Shown here: one piece after another, positions 10,901-22,900 of the stretch
Layout: every line of letters starts with the position of its first letter
Position numbering within the stretch: position 1 is the first letter of the stretch
Source: Pachypanchax playfairii
Lineage: Eukaryota; Chordata; Actinopteri; Cyprinodontiformes; Aplocheilidae
Assembly (NCBI GenBank): GCA_006937955.1
Contig: SSNP01000002.1
Coordinates: 8,389,170-8,453,169 of the forward strand
Length of the DNA stretch: 64,000 bases
Direction of reading: 5' to 3'
Position numbers and translations under genes: made by a program
Notes under the pieces: generated by a model
What the model was told of the DNA's origin: nothing
Databases searched by the model: none
What the model saw: the letters and a program-made list of their open reading frames with translations, nothing else

Positions 10901-12720
10901 ATGGAGAAGAAGTGAAGGTGGTGGAGGAGTATAAATAACTGAGTGTTCACCTGGACAAAAGACTGAACTGGAGACACAACAGTGATGCTGTTTTTAGGAA
11001 GGGACAGAGCAGACTGGACTTCCTCAGGAAGCTTAGATCCTTCAACGCTTGCAGCAAGATGTTGAAGATCTTTTAGAAATCTGTTGTGGAGAGTGTGATC
11101 ACACCTGCAGTCACCTGTTGAGGGTGGAGCATCAGAGCAGGGGGACTGATCTGGATCCTCTTGAGTTGATTGTCCAAAGTAGGATGAAAAACATGATGGA
11201 AAACCCTCATCATCCTCTTCACAACGCAAGTGTGTCTTCAGTCAGAAGCTTCTTCAGATCCAACACAGACCACTACTATGCTGAGTTACTACATCTAATT
11301 TCCTTTGGGGATTAATAAAGTCCATTTGAACTGAATCAAATCTGAATTTATTTTCTACTTCAGTCAGCCTGATGACAACTTTCTGTGTTTTATTTATCTT
11401 CCTGCTGGTTTTACTCTTTTTAAGGATGATTCTTTTTTCTTAGAAGCCAAGTTTTGTTCTTGTATTTATTTATTTATTTTTATGTTAACTCAAACAGGAC
11501 ACAGGATTGTAACGCTGAAGAAACAGCCAAACATCCTAGAGGCTGGTTTCAGTATAAGTTCTGCTTCTTGCATTCATTAACTGGATTTTTTTTTTCAAAT
11601 TCAAATATTTAAACAATAATTCAGTTAATTCATTCAAAGTGTTTATTTTTATTGGTGCACGTATTTCTTACATAGTTCTGCTCATCGTAAGAATTTTGTC
11701 TGACAGATTTAGCTGTTATCAGTATTTTTACGCTTATACTGTATAACTACATGATTTGGTGTAGATGTAGGCGGGACTTTCAATCCCATGTGTCAGGTGA
11801 ACAGACTCTGGCTCCAAAAATACAACATGGCAGCATAAAAGCGACGTCATGACTTCACTTTTCAGCAATGAATGAGACACATGGTTTGTCTTATTCTTGT
11901 TTTTAGCTCCTAGTAAAACACCTGATCTATGATCCCAATCAGCTCACACCTGGAGACATGATTGGAAGGTAAGCTGGTAAATGATCAGGTCTGCTATGAT
12001 GTTTTCTATCTGTGTGCTTCAACCTGTCTCTTTTACATTAAGGTCTATGAAGCATTAATTATAAACACTGTGGAGTGTGGAGAATCGCGTGCATGTACAA
12101 AAGCACAAAAGGAGCATTATTTTATATGCACGAGACTGGTACCAGAATCCAATCCCACCTCGGGTCAGGCTGATTCTCCTTCAGACGCAATAATAATAAT
12201 AATAATAATTGTATCTAGAATGAATGAATGGATTTGTTCACTTTAAGACTGAACATGATTTTAAAGCTCAGACCTACAACTTTTGATTTGCTCCAGTATG
12301 AATTCTGATGTTTTATACTGTCATATATTATTCAAACAGCAGACCGAAAATATCTGGCTTGGATAAAAATAACACTCCTGTCTCCATCTCTACCCCCACC
12401 CCCCCACCCCACCCCGCCTCTCCCTCTCGGTAACACACACACATCCCTCCCAAACACGCTCATGAACATCCAGAACTTTCACAGCAGATTACAGACCCAA
12501 ACATATTTAGAAAGTTACCTTCTCCGTCCACATTGTCAGTAATTTTCATCTCCTGGTTGCCTGTGAAGGATTCGGGCTCAGTGGGGGTCTTTGCCTGCTG
12601 CTGGTGGTGGTTGGTGAAGCCATCCGTGGCGCACTGGCCGTTCCGCACTGTGACCGGGCCAGGATCCACAACCGTAGGTTCTGGGACGGGACAAGACTCC
12701 TGGGTCACCTGGTCTGCCAT
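4997..12720 (-). CDS. tmem163: Transmembrane protein 163, exons 1 and 2 (partial)
   Basis: TMEM163 (SV31) is a zinc-binding, zinc-efflux membrane protein of the cation diffusion facilitator superfamily, found in synaptic vesicles, lysosomes and plasma membrane. Exon 1 is 12720-12519: ATG plus 67 codons, a polar Gln/Pro-rich cytosolic tail, ending DNVDGEG before the donor GTAACT. Exon 2 is 5116-4997. It joins in phase 1 and reads [20 protein letters not shown], then the start of the first membrane helix ([18 protein letters not shown], about residues 90-107), ending at donor GTAAGC. The [15 protein letters not shown] block is a signature of the family. The cytosolic tail is poorly conserved, as expected. 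Later exons lie beyond position 1. Intron 1 is about 7.4 kb and carries several mobile elements. The gene is divergent from acmsd, as in mammals. The start codon is the first ATG of the open frame and is less certain than exon 2. Confidence 0.93.
5117..7184. other. tmem163 intron 1, 3' part, no feature seen
   Basis: Intronic DNA between exon 2 and the retroposon cluster. I see no exon, RNA gene or repeat I can name. Open frames are shorter than 80 codons. Confidence 0.5.
7185..7241 (-). repeat. (TGGA)n microsatellite tail
   Basis: About fourteen copies of TCCA on the plus strand, TGGA on the minus strand. It directly abuts the retroposon at 7242-7545, so it is best read as that element's 3' tail expanded into a microsatellite. 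Confidence 0.9.
7185..7545 (-). mobile_element. tRNA-like/RTE-type teleost retroposon copy
   Basis: Read on the minus strand, this begins GGGCTGCATGGTGGTGCAGC. It contains a B-box-like GGTTCGAAGG, then TTTGCATGTTCTCC, TTTTCTCCGCGGACTCCGG and TTTCCTCCCATGG, then CCAGTCCAGGGTGTAGCC, and ends in a TGGA array. This string of motifs is a familiar interspersed repeat in percomorph genomes. I recall it as a SINE or an RTE-type LINE 3' end (Rex3-like elements end in GATG-type repeats). It is diverged and has no coding capacity; the open frames here are by-products. Confidence 0.7.
7546..8384. other. tmem163 intron 1 spacer
   Basis: No gene or repeat recognised between the retroposon and the Tc1 element. 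Open frames here are short and AT-driven. Confidence 0.5.
8385..8584 (+). repeat. Tc1 left inverted terminal repeat
   Basis: This 200-bp terminal repeat matches the reverse complement of 9788-9987. I found one mismatch (ggcacc here, gccacc in the partner). Repeats this long place the element in the long-IR group of fish Tc1 transposons. Confidence 0.93.
8601..9624 (-). CDS. Tc1-like DD34E transposase, frame interrupted by one ambiguous base
   Basis: This is the transposase that cuts and pastes the surrounding element. It starts at ATG 9624 and ends near 8601, about 340 codons, the normal Tc1 length. In order: an N-terminal paired-like helix-turn-helix region ([12 protein letters not shown], then [11 protein letters not shown]), then the DDE nuclease with [11 protein letters not shown] (first Asp), [14 protein letters not shown] (second Asp) and PDLNP followed by the Glu motif ENLWRELK. 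At 8793 the sequence has a single N. Counting it as a base shifts the frame just before the catalytic Glu; the flanking frames are both open and collinear. It is probably an unresolved base rather than a real inactivating insertion, so the gene may be intact. It lies within tmem163 intron 1. Confidence 0.92.
9788..9987 (-). repeat. Tc1 right inverted terminal repeat
   Basis: Reverse complement of the left repeat over 200 bp, ending CCCCACTG before the TA duplication. Confidence 0.93.
9990..10714. other. tmem163 intron 1 spacer
   Basis: Intronic DNA between the Tc1 element and a LINE fragment. No feature recognised. Confidence 0.5.
10715..11335 (+). mobile_element. CR1/L2-type LINE fragment with deleted reverse-transcriptase core
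   Basis: Around 10735-10803 one frame reads [20 protein letters not shown], a reverse-transcriptase block found in fish CR1/L2-type LINEs. The copy then jumps to [15 protein letters not shown] (about 10830-10870), so the segment holding the catalytic YxDD box has been lost. Further on, in shifted frames, come [21 protein letters not shown] and [18 protein letters not shown] stretches, [20 protein letters not shown] and QVFF-like 3' ORF sequence. It ends in TTTGGGGATTAATAAAGT, the same 3' signature as the copies at 52080 and 57185. It is a dead copy with frameshifts and stops. Confidence 0.8.
11336..12391. other. tmem163 intron 1, 5' part
   Basis: No exon found. It holds a (TTTA)n-rich tract near 11463 and a short (AAT)n microsatellite at 12189-12210. 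Open frames here are short and unlike known proteins. Confidence 0.5.
12392..12418 (-). promoter_or_regulatory. Potential G-quadruplex just inside tmem163 intron 1
   Basis: On the minus strand, the tmem163 sense strand, five runs of four or more G are separated by single bases (GGGG-T-GGGG-T-GGGGGGG-T-GGGGG, preceded by GGCGGGG). It lies about 100 bases after the exon 1 donor at 12518. This meets the usual G4 pattern. A regulatory role is inference only. Confidence 0.4.
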
Positions 12721-15045
12721 TGTTACTGCTGTGGGTTTGTGTTCAGTCTCAGAGGCAGATGTAAGAGAATGGGGGTTAAAAATAAAATAAAATATTCACA
12801 CCGGTTGGTTAAGTGCAGCAGCCATCCAGTGCGTCCTGTTTGCCACCGGTGTCGACTCAGTTGCGCAGAGATGGGACCGACAAGAGATGGCGATAAGAGG
12901 AGATAAAGGTTTATCTCCGAAGCATCAGTAGAGAAGTAACTCCCTCTTGCAGATGTCAACAACAGAATCTCAGAGTCGAGCCCTTTTCCGACCGAACCAG
13001 TAATTTAGGGTTAGATGTGATGATGCGATAAATCTCAGATCTGCTGTGAATCTGGCAGGCGGTGCCAGCAAGTTGTTTTCCCTCCTCCCCTTTCCTCCTT
13101 TTCTCCTCCTCTCATAACTCAGCATCTGATTCCCATACACAGCCACCTCACGCAGAACCTAAATAAACAGGCAGTTGTTTACTTTTCCTTTTTTTCTGTA
13201 AACACAAAACAAGACCTGATTCTTCAGGATCCACAGCTGCACCGAGCACATGCAGTTTCTGTCAGATTGATATTTTTAATCACATCAAACAGCTCTGACA
13301 GTCAGGTCTGTGCAGAAAGGCGTAGAAAATCTGTTTGTTATGTGGCTTTCAGCAGATAAATCCAGGTGAAACCCAGGTGGGAAGGTTTCATCTGTCAGCA
13401 TAAACAAGACCAGCCTTACCTGAACAGTAAAACATGGAGTCAGCATGAAGCAGAGAAGCTGCTTCCTGTGGAAGTCTCCATCACAGCCAACAACAGACCT
13501 CTCACCAGTCAGGGAATAAAAATAAATACAAAATAAAAGCAAGCAGAAAAACGTGTATGCTGAAAGAGGTGATGGTTTGGAGTTTCTCTTAATTCTACTG
13601 AGCTAAACTGATGGTTTTAATTAATGTTCCAGTTTTCAAAGATCAGCTGGGTTGAAGAATAAAGTTTGCTGATGTGGACAAACAGCATTAGTATATTTAA
13701 TCACTGAATGCTATTTCTTAAATCCAGTGCAGGATTTCAACTGAAACACAACATCAAAACTCACTCAAAATCCTCCAGAGACAGGAAGCCGAATGTTTCC
13801 AGATCTGGATGAGAAATGTTGATGACGATCCGCTTTGATTTTTATTTAAATACAGCGTTTAAATTCTTATTTATAAAGGTATTTGTTTGGTAAATTATGG
13901 TGTTTAGAAGTGTTATTATTATTTATCTATAAATCCAACTTTATCACTCTTACATGACAGGATTAATGGAATTTTTCCCCCAAAATAAAGTCAATATTTT
14001 CAAAATAAATTTGTGGTTTGATAAATTTGATAAGTCCCTGTGTCTTGTAGTGGAGCTGAACAGCCCGCGAGCTGCTGAAGTGATAAAGGAGGTTGAACAA
14101 CTTGTGTTGATAAACTGCACATTTATCAGTGACTGCGCCTCATTTCGTTTGACTCGTCACGGATCGATCAAGATCAATGACGTAAACATGGAGACAATTT
14201 ACTACGAATTACCAGAATGTTACGTAGATTCATACAGAAGTTAAACATAACGACCTTTTCAGATCATCAAATTAAAATCTGTTTAAAACACATAAATCTT
14301 ATCTTGATGTGGTTGTTTCAGGTCCAGCAGGTTTAAAATAAACATGGTAGTTCCTTGAACACTTGTAAGATATTTCAATTATTTAAATTAATTTAATTAA
14401 ACAAAAATGTGTGTCTGGTTAAAATGAAAACATACTGATGCATATTTTGATAAGATACTTTTTTACTTCTTTAAAATATTGAATACATTTCTTTATTTTG
14501 ACTGAATCAAATCTACAGTATCTATTTTTCTTATTCTATAGTCATAGTTTTTGTTATTTTTATTATTTTTTGTTGTCTGTTTACTAATCAGTGTAGAAGA
14601 GTTTTAAGAAAGCTTGTTGTGGTTTTTGTGTTTCCATTTTTCTACTGATTAAAATAACTGAAGTGTTCCACTGATCACCACATGAAGTTTTCTTTGGAAA
14701 GACACCGAAAGTTATAAAACACGACACAGAAAAACAGTTTATTTGAGCATTAATGTCTAAAACCCTTTAAAAACACAATATCAAATCTGAATTCTGCTCA
14801 TATGAGAATAAGTAACTCAAACACAATCAAATATAGACTTTAATGACAATTAAAAACCAACTTTCAGGCCATTCATACACATGCTTTGTTGTTACTCTAG
14901 TTCTGTAGATACATTAGGTAATAAATAACCATCTGAAGTCATTCACCTGCTGGTCACTGATCTCAAACTGAGGGGAGGAAGTGAAGCTTTGCACAGCCGT
15001 TCCAAAGTATCTTGAGTTACTTTTTATTTGCTTTAACACAAGAGG
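12721..15045. other. Intergenic region between divergent tmem163 and acmsd
   Basis: This holds the tmem163 5' leader next to 12720, its presumed promoter, and the acmsd upstream region. The part nearest tmem163 (12721-13110) is the least AT-rich, as expected of a promoter, with pyrimidine-rich runs at 13080-13110. A 96-codon open frame at 13954-14244 resembles no family I know. I see no TATA box that I would assign. Confidence 0.5.
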
Positions 15046-18000
15046 ATGAAAGTTGATATTCACAACCATATTTTACCGAAGGAATGGCCCGACTTGAAGC
15101 AGGCAAGTGCTCCAACTCTCAAGTTCATGAAGGATCGAAGACTCTTTTACCACCTGAACTCTTGACGTGAGATATGTTCAGTCTGTTGGCGGCGTTGAGT
15201 GACTCAGTGCTTATTTAGTAAAAACATCTTCTGTAGCTTTAATTTAATGACAGGAGCATAAAATGTATTTACTTTTTTTCACTTGATGTGTCTGCGTGGA
15301 GATTAACAGCTCACTCCATAAATCTGTTCTCTCCATGGATGGTTAAACTTTAATCAATAATCACTGGCCTCCGTTTATCTGTTCCAGCTCTCACGTCTCT
15401 TTTACTATCAGCTAAAGCTAATCAGTTCTTTCTTTTTCTTTCCTTCAATGTCAAGTCACCATAATTTGTTGGTGATTTAAATGTAAAGCAAACGTAATCA
15501 GAAAAAAAAAAAAATTAACCCTTTAAGCACCATAATAATAGGTATATTTACTAAAACCAGGTCTTTTTTGTCTATATTGTCAATAATTGTCTTAGAAAAT
15601 GCCATATGTGTAAATAATTTGCACCCCTTTTCCAGGAGAAGTAAAACTTTCAAAATGTGTCAAGTATTTTCCATTTTTACAGCATTTTGAATGATAAAAA
15701 CTGCTCAAAGTAGCCAGGAGTTATAGTGATTTGAAATACACAGTGTCACCTGTGATCCCTGTGGTTTCATTATAGTATCTTAAACTGAACTGGACATTTG
15801 TTGCACTAACAGAAGGTGGCAGATTCATTCTGCATAATGAAAATCTGAGTTTTTTCCATTGGCTGGATTTTAGACTTTTTCATAGACTGAACAGACTCAA
15901 AAGGTTTGGGTTTGTAGAGTTGAAACTGATCTCAGACTACAGATGAATCTTCACTAATGGAACAATCAATAAAGGCTTTTCCAGGAAGGTGGATGATACA
16001 AAATCATATGTTCATGCAGATCATTTGTCAAGACATAACACAATGAAAACAAACACATGCTATATTTCCAAACTGTTTTATTTGTATGCTTTTCATGTCT
16101 TGCAGAGATATGGATACGGTGGGTTTGTCCAACTTCAACATCACTGCAGAGTGAGTCACTTCCTTTTCATTTTACATGCAGTAGAATCAAGGACACACAA
16201 ATAGTTTGGTGATGTTTACTTTACCAAGCACATAGCAACACATCATCCTGTCAGGCTGGTTTGTATATGAGGGGATTTAAAACGCATCACTGAATGATTT
16301 GTTACAAATACCTTCGTAGCAGTGTTGTAAGTGTTAAAAGAAGACCTTAGAGAACCCTGAAGCTCTCTAACAGTTGCAGTTTCATTCAGAAGGGAGCATT
16401 TTTATAACAAATCACCTCTGCTGCCATCTAGTGGATTGTTTTAAAATAAATCCTGAATCAATGATCAATAATACGAGCCAGAGAAAAATAAAAACTTTTA
16501 ACCGTCTTCACTCGGAGTGGTGCTGATGTTTTTCAGGGTGAAGCAAAGATGATGAAGGATGGGAAGCTGTTCCGGGTGATTCAAGAGAGCTGCTGGGATG
16601 CAGACGCACGCATACGGGACATGGATAAACATGGTGTGTGCTGAAGTCATGAGTGTTTTCCCAGGTGGTTTTCTGAGCCTGATTTTTCTGTTCCTGATCT
16701 GCAGGTGTCACAGTTCAGGCTCTCTCAACAGTTCCTGTGATGTTCAGTTACTGGGTCAGTGCTTTCAACTTTCATCACAAGCAGGATGAATTATAAGCTT
16801 TATTGCTCAAACACAATTAAATTTTGCCTTTCTAAAAAAAAAACATGAATGTGATGTGGCACCATTATGAGCTCTTAAAATTGTTTGTATGTTTGTTTAT
16901 TTATTTATTTGTTCGTTCGTTCATTCATTTATTTATTTGACCAGTTTTAACATGAGTTTTAATTGTAGGCCAAACCCCATGATACACTTGATCTCTGTGT
17001 CCTCTTGAATGACGATTTGGCGCAGACAGTGCGCAGCCATCCTAAGAGGTTTGTGGGCCTGGGCACGCTGCCCATGCAGGCTCCTGATTTGGCTGTGCTG
17101 GAAATGACACGCTGTGTGAAGGAGCTGGGCTTCCCTGGAGTCCAGATTGGCTCACACATCAACAGCTGGGACCTAAACGCCTCAGAACTCTTTCCTTTCT
17201 ATGCTGTGAGATGTCACACAACATCACCACACACACACAGTCTTATAACAGAGCAATGAGCCTGCTGAATGTATCAGTAATTAATTTGATTTACATTTTA
17301 TTCTATTAGGATTATGATATTTCTGTATATATGCAGCAGTGAGAAATACTGATCTTGCACTATGTGTTTTTCTTGCAGGCAGCCGAAGAGCTGGGCTGCT
17401 CCATATTTGTCCACCCATGGGACATGCAGACAGATGGGAGGATGGCTAAGTACTGGCTACCCTGGCTGGTAGGTGAGGGAGCTGGAGCAGGAACACAAGT
17501 TATTGTCCAATTATCTGTGCAAAAGAAGCCAAAACAGCAGCCAAAATCACAGCCACACTTCCTGTCATGGTTAATGAAGCAAATTAAAACACAACAAATT
17601 GCAGTCAGTTTTTTTACCCCTACTCTTTCATACAAAACTTCCTATTGCAACTAAATTAACTAACACATATGCATCATATTAAGAACATTATGTTTTCAAA
17701 AGGAGATATGTCTGTATGTTGCACTCTAAGAATCTGAATCCATTTTGTTATTATTGCACATTATGATTCTGAGGAAAATATACATTCAGTATGTAAACTT
17801 AGACATGCTTCAATACACATAGAACACACAGAAAGCAAACATATACAACTGTAAATGGTTAACTAGTGTTTGATGCATGTCTTTACAGATTTATGTTTTT
17901 ATTTCCAAGAGAGAAAATGTTATTTCCACATTAAGATGTCTGGGGAAAAATAGATTTTCTGTGTATGGATTTTGGTCCAGAGGATGTTTAATCCCAGGTG

Positions 18001-19110
18001 ATCTCTGATGCTGCCTACCTGTTTCTGGACTCTGGAGGAGTACAGGTCTTAGATAGGGGGCAGTTTGGCACTGGTGATCCTCTCTGCAGTCCTCTGCAGT
18101 CTGTTCCTGTCCTGTATTATGTTTTATTTTTATCTTAAAGGCATGCCGACAGAGACAACAATGGCAATCTGCTCGATGATATTTGGGAGTGTCTTCGAGA
18201 GATTTCCCAAACTGAAAGTCTGCTTTGCTCATGGAGGTAAAGCAATTCAGATTGAATTAAATACCACAGCTGAAACAGATAAATTAAAACGTGATTTTTC
18301 AACATAGTCATCATGAAAGAAGTCACTGCTTGTACTCGTTGGGTTTTTGATGCCGTGGGTTGATCTGCTTGTAGGTGGGTCTTTTCCATTCACCGTTGGG
18401 AGAATTGAACATGGTCACAGAGTCCGTCCTGACCTGTGTGCAGTCGACAACAGTATCAGTCCACGGAAGTACCTCGGTTCTTTTTACACCGACTCACTGG
18501 TTCATGATCCGGTAGCGCTGAAGCTACTTGTTGATGTTATTGGAAAAGTGAGCTTGAATTTGTCATTTCTTTAAATCATGAGTGATTTTTAATTATGATT
18601 TGAGTGGAAGAGAATGAGAATAATATTCAGTAATCGTTTATTTACTTTAACCTTGAGCCTTGAACACTGATGTTTCAAAAGAAGCATAGAAACGCTTCCT
18701 ACTTTGACAGATTTGTGTAACAATGTTCAGTATGGTCTGAATTCCTTTTCCAGGATAAAGTGATGCTGGGAACAGATTATCCATTCCCTCTTGGAGAACT
18801 ACAGCCTGGATCACTAATTGAATCAATTGATGACTTTGATGACACACTTAAGGTAAATGTGTTTCTTCTTTTTTTATTTCCTCTCTACCAAACATCATCA
18901 GTAGCACAGATTACAGATAACAGCCGGGTTTGTTATGTTGAGGCTTTTCCAAATATTCAAAGTAAAGTCCAATATCTATTTAAGTCACCACAAGAAAAGT
19001 TTCAAGTTCTGTTTGTTGAGTATTTTATTTCTCTCCGTTTTTTACAGGACAAGTTACTTGCTGGAAATGCCTTGGAATTCTTGGGACTGAAGCGAGAGCA
19101 ATTTGTGTGA
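15046..19110 (+). CDS. acmsd: 2-amino-3-carboxymuconate-6-semialdehyde decarboxylase
   Basis: ACMSD removes CO2 from the kynurenine-pathway intermediate ACMS, steering tryptophan toward oxidation and away from quinolinate and NAD. It is a cytosolic zinc enzyme of the amidohydrolase superfamily. Ten exons: 15046-15102, 16106-16150, 16537-16633, 16705-16754, 16969-17205, 17379-17472, 18141-18236, 18375-18547, 18754-18852, 19048-19110. Together they give 1011 bp, 336 aa, exactly the human length, and all phases agree. Metal ligands His6, His8 (VDIHNH), His174 (FVHPWDMQ) and Asp291 (LGTDYPFPLGE) are present, as are Arg47, Trp191 and His224 (CFAHGG), so it should be active. The start is fixed by conserved MKVDIHNHILPKEWP. 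Intron 1 uses a GC donor (CAG|GCAAGT); the others are GT-AG. A poly(A) signal follows at 19157. ccnt2 starts 0.8 kb downstream on the same strand. Confidence 0.98.
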
Positions 19111-19156
19111 CACATCCAGGACAGCAGCTGCAGCTACCACTGATTTAGCCTCTTTA

Positions 19157-19162
19157 AATAAA
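19157..19162 (+). terminator. acmsd poly(A) signal AATAAA
   Basis: First AATAAA after the acmsd stop, 47 bases downstream, in a normal position for a short 3' UTR. Confidence 0.7.
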
Positions 19163-19859
19163 ATTTAGGTTTCATGTATTTCTGTTGGCCTTTTTAAAGA
19201 AAACGGTTTATGTTAGTATTGTTTGTGTGCAAAAATTGTATCACTTATTCTAATCATAATTCCAGAGATCTTTAAGATAATTGTAATATTATAAATTAGG
19301 TTGTATATTAGGGTTCAGGTACAAGTCGTTTATTTTATATTTTTCAGCAGTCATAAATGTTTTATGATGAAATTATTGCTAGGCCTTTTTACATGTAACT
19401 ATCCACTGTTTTAACTTCAAACAATAATTAACAAATGCACACTTTATGACTGCACATCTCTTAAAATTGCTGTACAGAACAATAAACTTAAGATTTTTCG
19501 GTTTTCTGCATAACTCCTGATGATTTTGCTGAAAATGTTTAACTGCAATCAAATGCATTTCAAAAAACATTTGTTGTATTAATTACCTGTCTTATGAAAC
19601 ATCCAAGTTTTTTTTTTTAAATACATTAATAAATCATGCTAAATGATAATCAGACTATTTCATGTGCTGCTCTTGAGTTGAGCTTTGTGGCTTCTCATCT
19701 TACTAAGCTTTTTTATGTCAGGACACAATGTAAAGAATACTGCAAAATGTATCCAGCTAAAATATGTGTGCAAAAAAAAAACAGATTTCTCTGAAAGTTC
19801 AGTACTAGAAAAGGCAGATGCTAAATTCTGACAGTAGGAGGCAGTGTATCATCAAACTG

Positions 19860-19923
19860 TGCCTAGTCGAACGCACTTACGTCACTTCCGTTTTCTCGAT
19901 GCCGAAGTGGTTGTTAAAGAGTA
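19860..19923 (+). promoter_or_regulatory. ccnt2 proximal promoter/leader with CRE-like and ETS-like sites
   Basis: TTACGTCA at 19877-19884 resembles a CREB/ATF site and overlaps ACTTCCG at 19884-19890, an ETS core (CGGAAGT on the other strand). Both lie within 50 bases of the ccnt2 start codon in otherwise GC-richer DNA without a TATA box, typical of a housekeeping promoter. Site function is inferred from motif and position. Confidence 0.5.
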
Positions 19924-22900
19924 ATGGCGGCATGCCGGGGCGCTTCGTCGAAATGGTATTTTACCCGGGAGCAACTGGAAAACACGCCGTCCCGCCGCTG
20001 TGGAGTAGAACCAGACCGGGAACTCTCTTACCGACAGCAAGCTGCGAACCTAATCCAAGATATGGGTCAAAGGCTAAACGTGTATCCTTCTCGAAAAACA
20101 AGCGAACTGTTCGGGCCCATTAGCTCTTTTATACCGCCTGCGGTGTTCGGGACTTTATACCCCAGTGTTTTTCAGTCCAGTATTGTTATAATCGAAGTCG
20201 ACATGTTGTTATATTTGTAATATATGAAAACTAAACCTCACTGAGAATTTGTTGTCTCTGTGCGCGAGTTTAGCACGTTTAGCTTGTTTCTGACTGCTAA
20301 ACGTGCTAAAGACTGACAGAAGGCGTTTGCTCGGTTTCGGTGGAGCAACCGAATAAAATTTGAATATTAGAAGGAATTTAACTTATTATAAAGACAAGAC
20401 TCGTTTTCCAACTGGCAACTGCTATTATTTGTGCATTTTTCAAACTTCCATCCTCTGAGTCAGGTTTAGAACATTTTGTCTCTGCTCTAAACTTTTATCT
20501 CATTTCGGTTATGTAATCTTTTATTTGTTTATTTCAAGCATGTTCTACCGTCACCACATTTACAAACAATGTTAACATTTTGTCATATTTTTTAAAATTA
20601 GTTGGCACAAGTAGACACTTATGCCGAATTAAATCTTAAAATACACAGATGCTTCATCTAATTATATAGTTTTTGTTTTTTATGTTGTTTTAAACAGGTT
20701 TATGGTTTTACTTTCTTTGAGCTCATCAGACTGTTCCCTCATTAGACCCTTAATATTGAAAAACACTTAGTTTCTAGAGTTGTTCTTTTAAAATTCATAT
20801 TTCCTCTTAAAGCATATTTATTTTCTGACAATGTAAATTTGTTGTATTTAATTTGAAACCACTTTCTGTCTTAAACAGAACTAAAACCTAAAATTTAATA
20901 GGTTGTATTTATTTGTATGATCTGTATATCCTGCTTTATAGATTTATTTACTCTTTTATGCATCACGTTTGTATATTTGTTTCATATGCATTTCTCCACA
21001 CAGTAACTAAAATATGATAGAACAGTATAACGTATATGGAGCTTTGAGTCAAGATATTTCTGGTACCTTCCAACATACGGAATGTTTTTGGATCCTTAAC
21101 TTCACCTCCAGCTCTCAACTAACAATAAACACAGCAATTGTTTACATGCATAGATTTTATATGCAACATTCTTTCACTAAATTCCATAGAAACGTAAGTA
21201 TTCTTATTTAAGACTGTGCGGATTACATAGACAGAATTATGTTCCACATGTAAGTATGTTTTTCCATCTTTGGCCTTCTTTTGCAGATAATATCTCCGAC
21301 CACCTTGTTTTTGGCTGCAAAAGTGGAAGAGCAACCCCGTAAGCTCGAACATGTGATCAAAGTTGCACATGCTTGCTTAAATCCACAGGAACCTCCTCTA
21401 GATACAAAAAGTAATGTAAGTTTGGGTGTCTTAGGGTGTCATGTTTAAATTTTCCCTCTTGTTTTGTTCTCTGTGTACATGGTTTACACTGTCACATCCT
21501 GCTGCCCTCTTTTAAGGGGTTTGTTCCTGCCCTGGCTTGCAGTTGGTGTGTACCAAACACCTACTCATACCAAGAGTCGATTTATTACCAAACCTAGCTT
21601 CTGTTTGGCCATTTGAAATCACTTGTTAGGGGTTTAGAGTAATAGACTCATTACAATTGTGTTGTAATGACTGTCTATCAAACTTCAGGCATACCTCCAG
21701 CAAGCTCAAGAGCTGGTGATACTTGAATCCATAGTGCTGCAGACCCTGGGTAAGTAATGGTGACTGGAGTGGATGACTTAAGAGAGCTTTGTTTTTAACA
21801 CTGATTACTGGTTATTATTGAATGTATTTATTGCAGCTTTTTGAATGAAATGTTTTATCACCTGCTCTGTGGTTACCTTGTTAGTATTGTCATATTTTTA
21901 TAAAGTCATGTAAAGGTGATATGTTATTTTCCTCAAGACTTTGTTGGGAAATCAAATATTTACGAGGCTTCAGAGTATTTAAACAAGCCCTGCTTCAAAT
22001 TCACACTTATAGCATTTTATCAAATGGCTACAACTTCATGCATTCAGTCTTCAGACATGTATTTTCTCCATAATAAAAGAATAAAGAAATAATTGGCCAT
22101 CAAGTTGAAAACTTGGATTTGATCATTTATAATGGAGGGCTTTGGCTATTTATTGCAACCCTAAAATAACATGTCACCTCCCAACTGTGTCTGTGTTGAA
22201 CTCACCTGTTATGTATTTTGTTCCAGGCTTTGAAATAACTATTGATCACCCACACACTGATGTGGTGAAATGTACCCAGCTAGTGCGAGGTAGAGGCTTC
22301 CTTCTTTGCTCTTGTTTGTCCCACCTCAGATGTGGGTGGGGATGAGGGTGAAAACCATGCTGATTTAATGGTCACCTGACCACCATACTTTCTTTGATTT
22401 CCTGCTAAGTTTGTTATCTGACATTTAAAATATCTGTTGAGAAATGACCTGTTGAGCCAAGACCAAGACTGATTTTCCATAAGTGTGAGTATGCAAATGA
22501 ATGTTTGTGGCGGAGTGGCTTCCCAACCAGTGTGTCCGCCACCTTTTACCCAGTGACTGCAGGAACAAGCTAGTGTAGAAAATACCTCTAAGTTTTATGC
22601 ATAATTATCTTTTATTCAAATTTAGCATCACTTTTTTAGTTCTCATTGTTAAAAATGTATATTCAGTTTTGAAATTGAGTTAGATTTCCCTCTTCTTTGC
22701 CTGTGAGTTAATTTTGATTTTAGATATGGAGTTATCGTTTCAGTCTTGATCTTGGTTCAGTCAGTTCATTAGTGAACATAAGCTTATGAAAAGTAAATCT
22801 TCAGTTAAATAATTTGCAGAAAATATAACATTTTTTTCTCTTTTTGTCTTTTTTCCTTCTACAGCGAGCAAGGATCTGGCACAGACTTCCTATTTCATGG

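Noticed and set aside
13954..14244. 96-codon open frame between tmem163 and acmsd
   Set aside because: No recognisable motif, no promoter or splice support; within the range expected by chance over this length.
18000..18125. Possible LINE-like fragment in acmsd intron 6 (CTCTCTGCAGTCCTCTGCAG region)
   Set aside because: The wording recalls a piece of a fish LINE ORF, but it is too short and I cannot align it securely.
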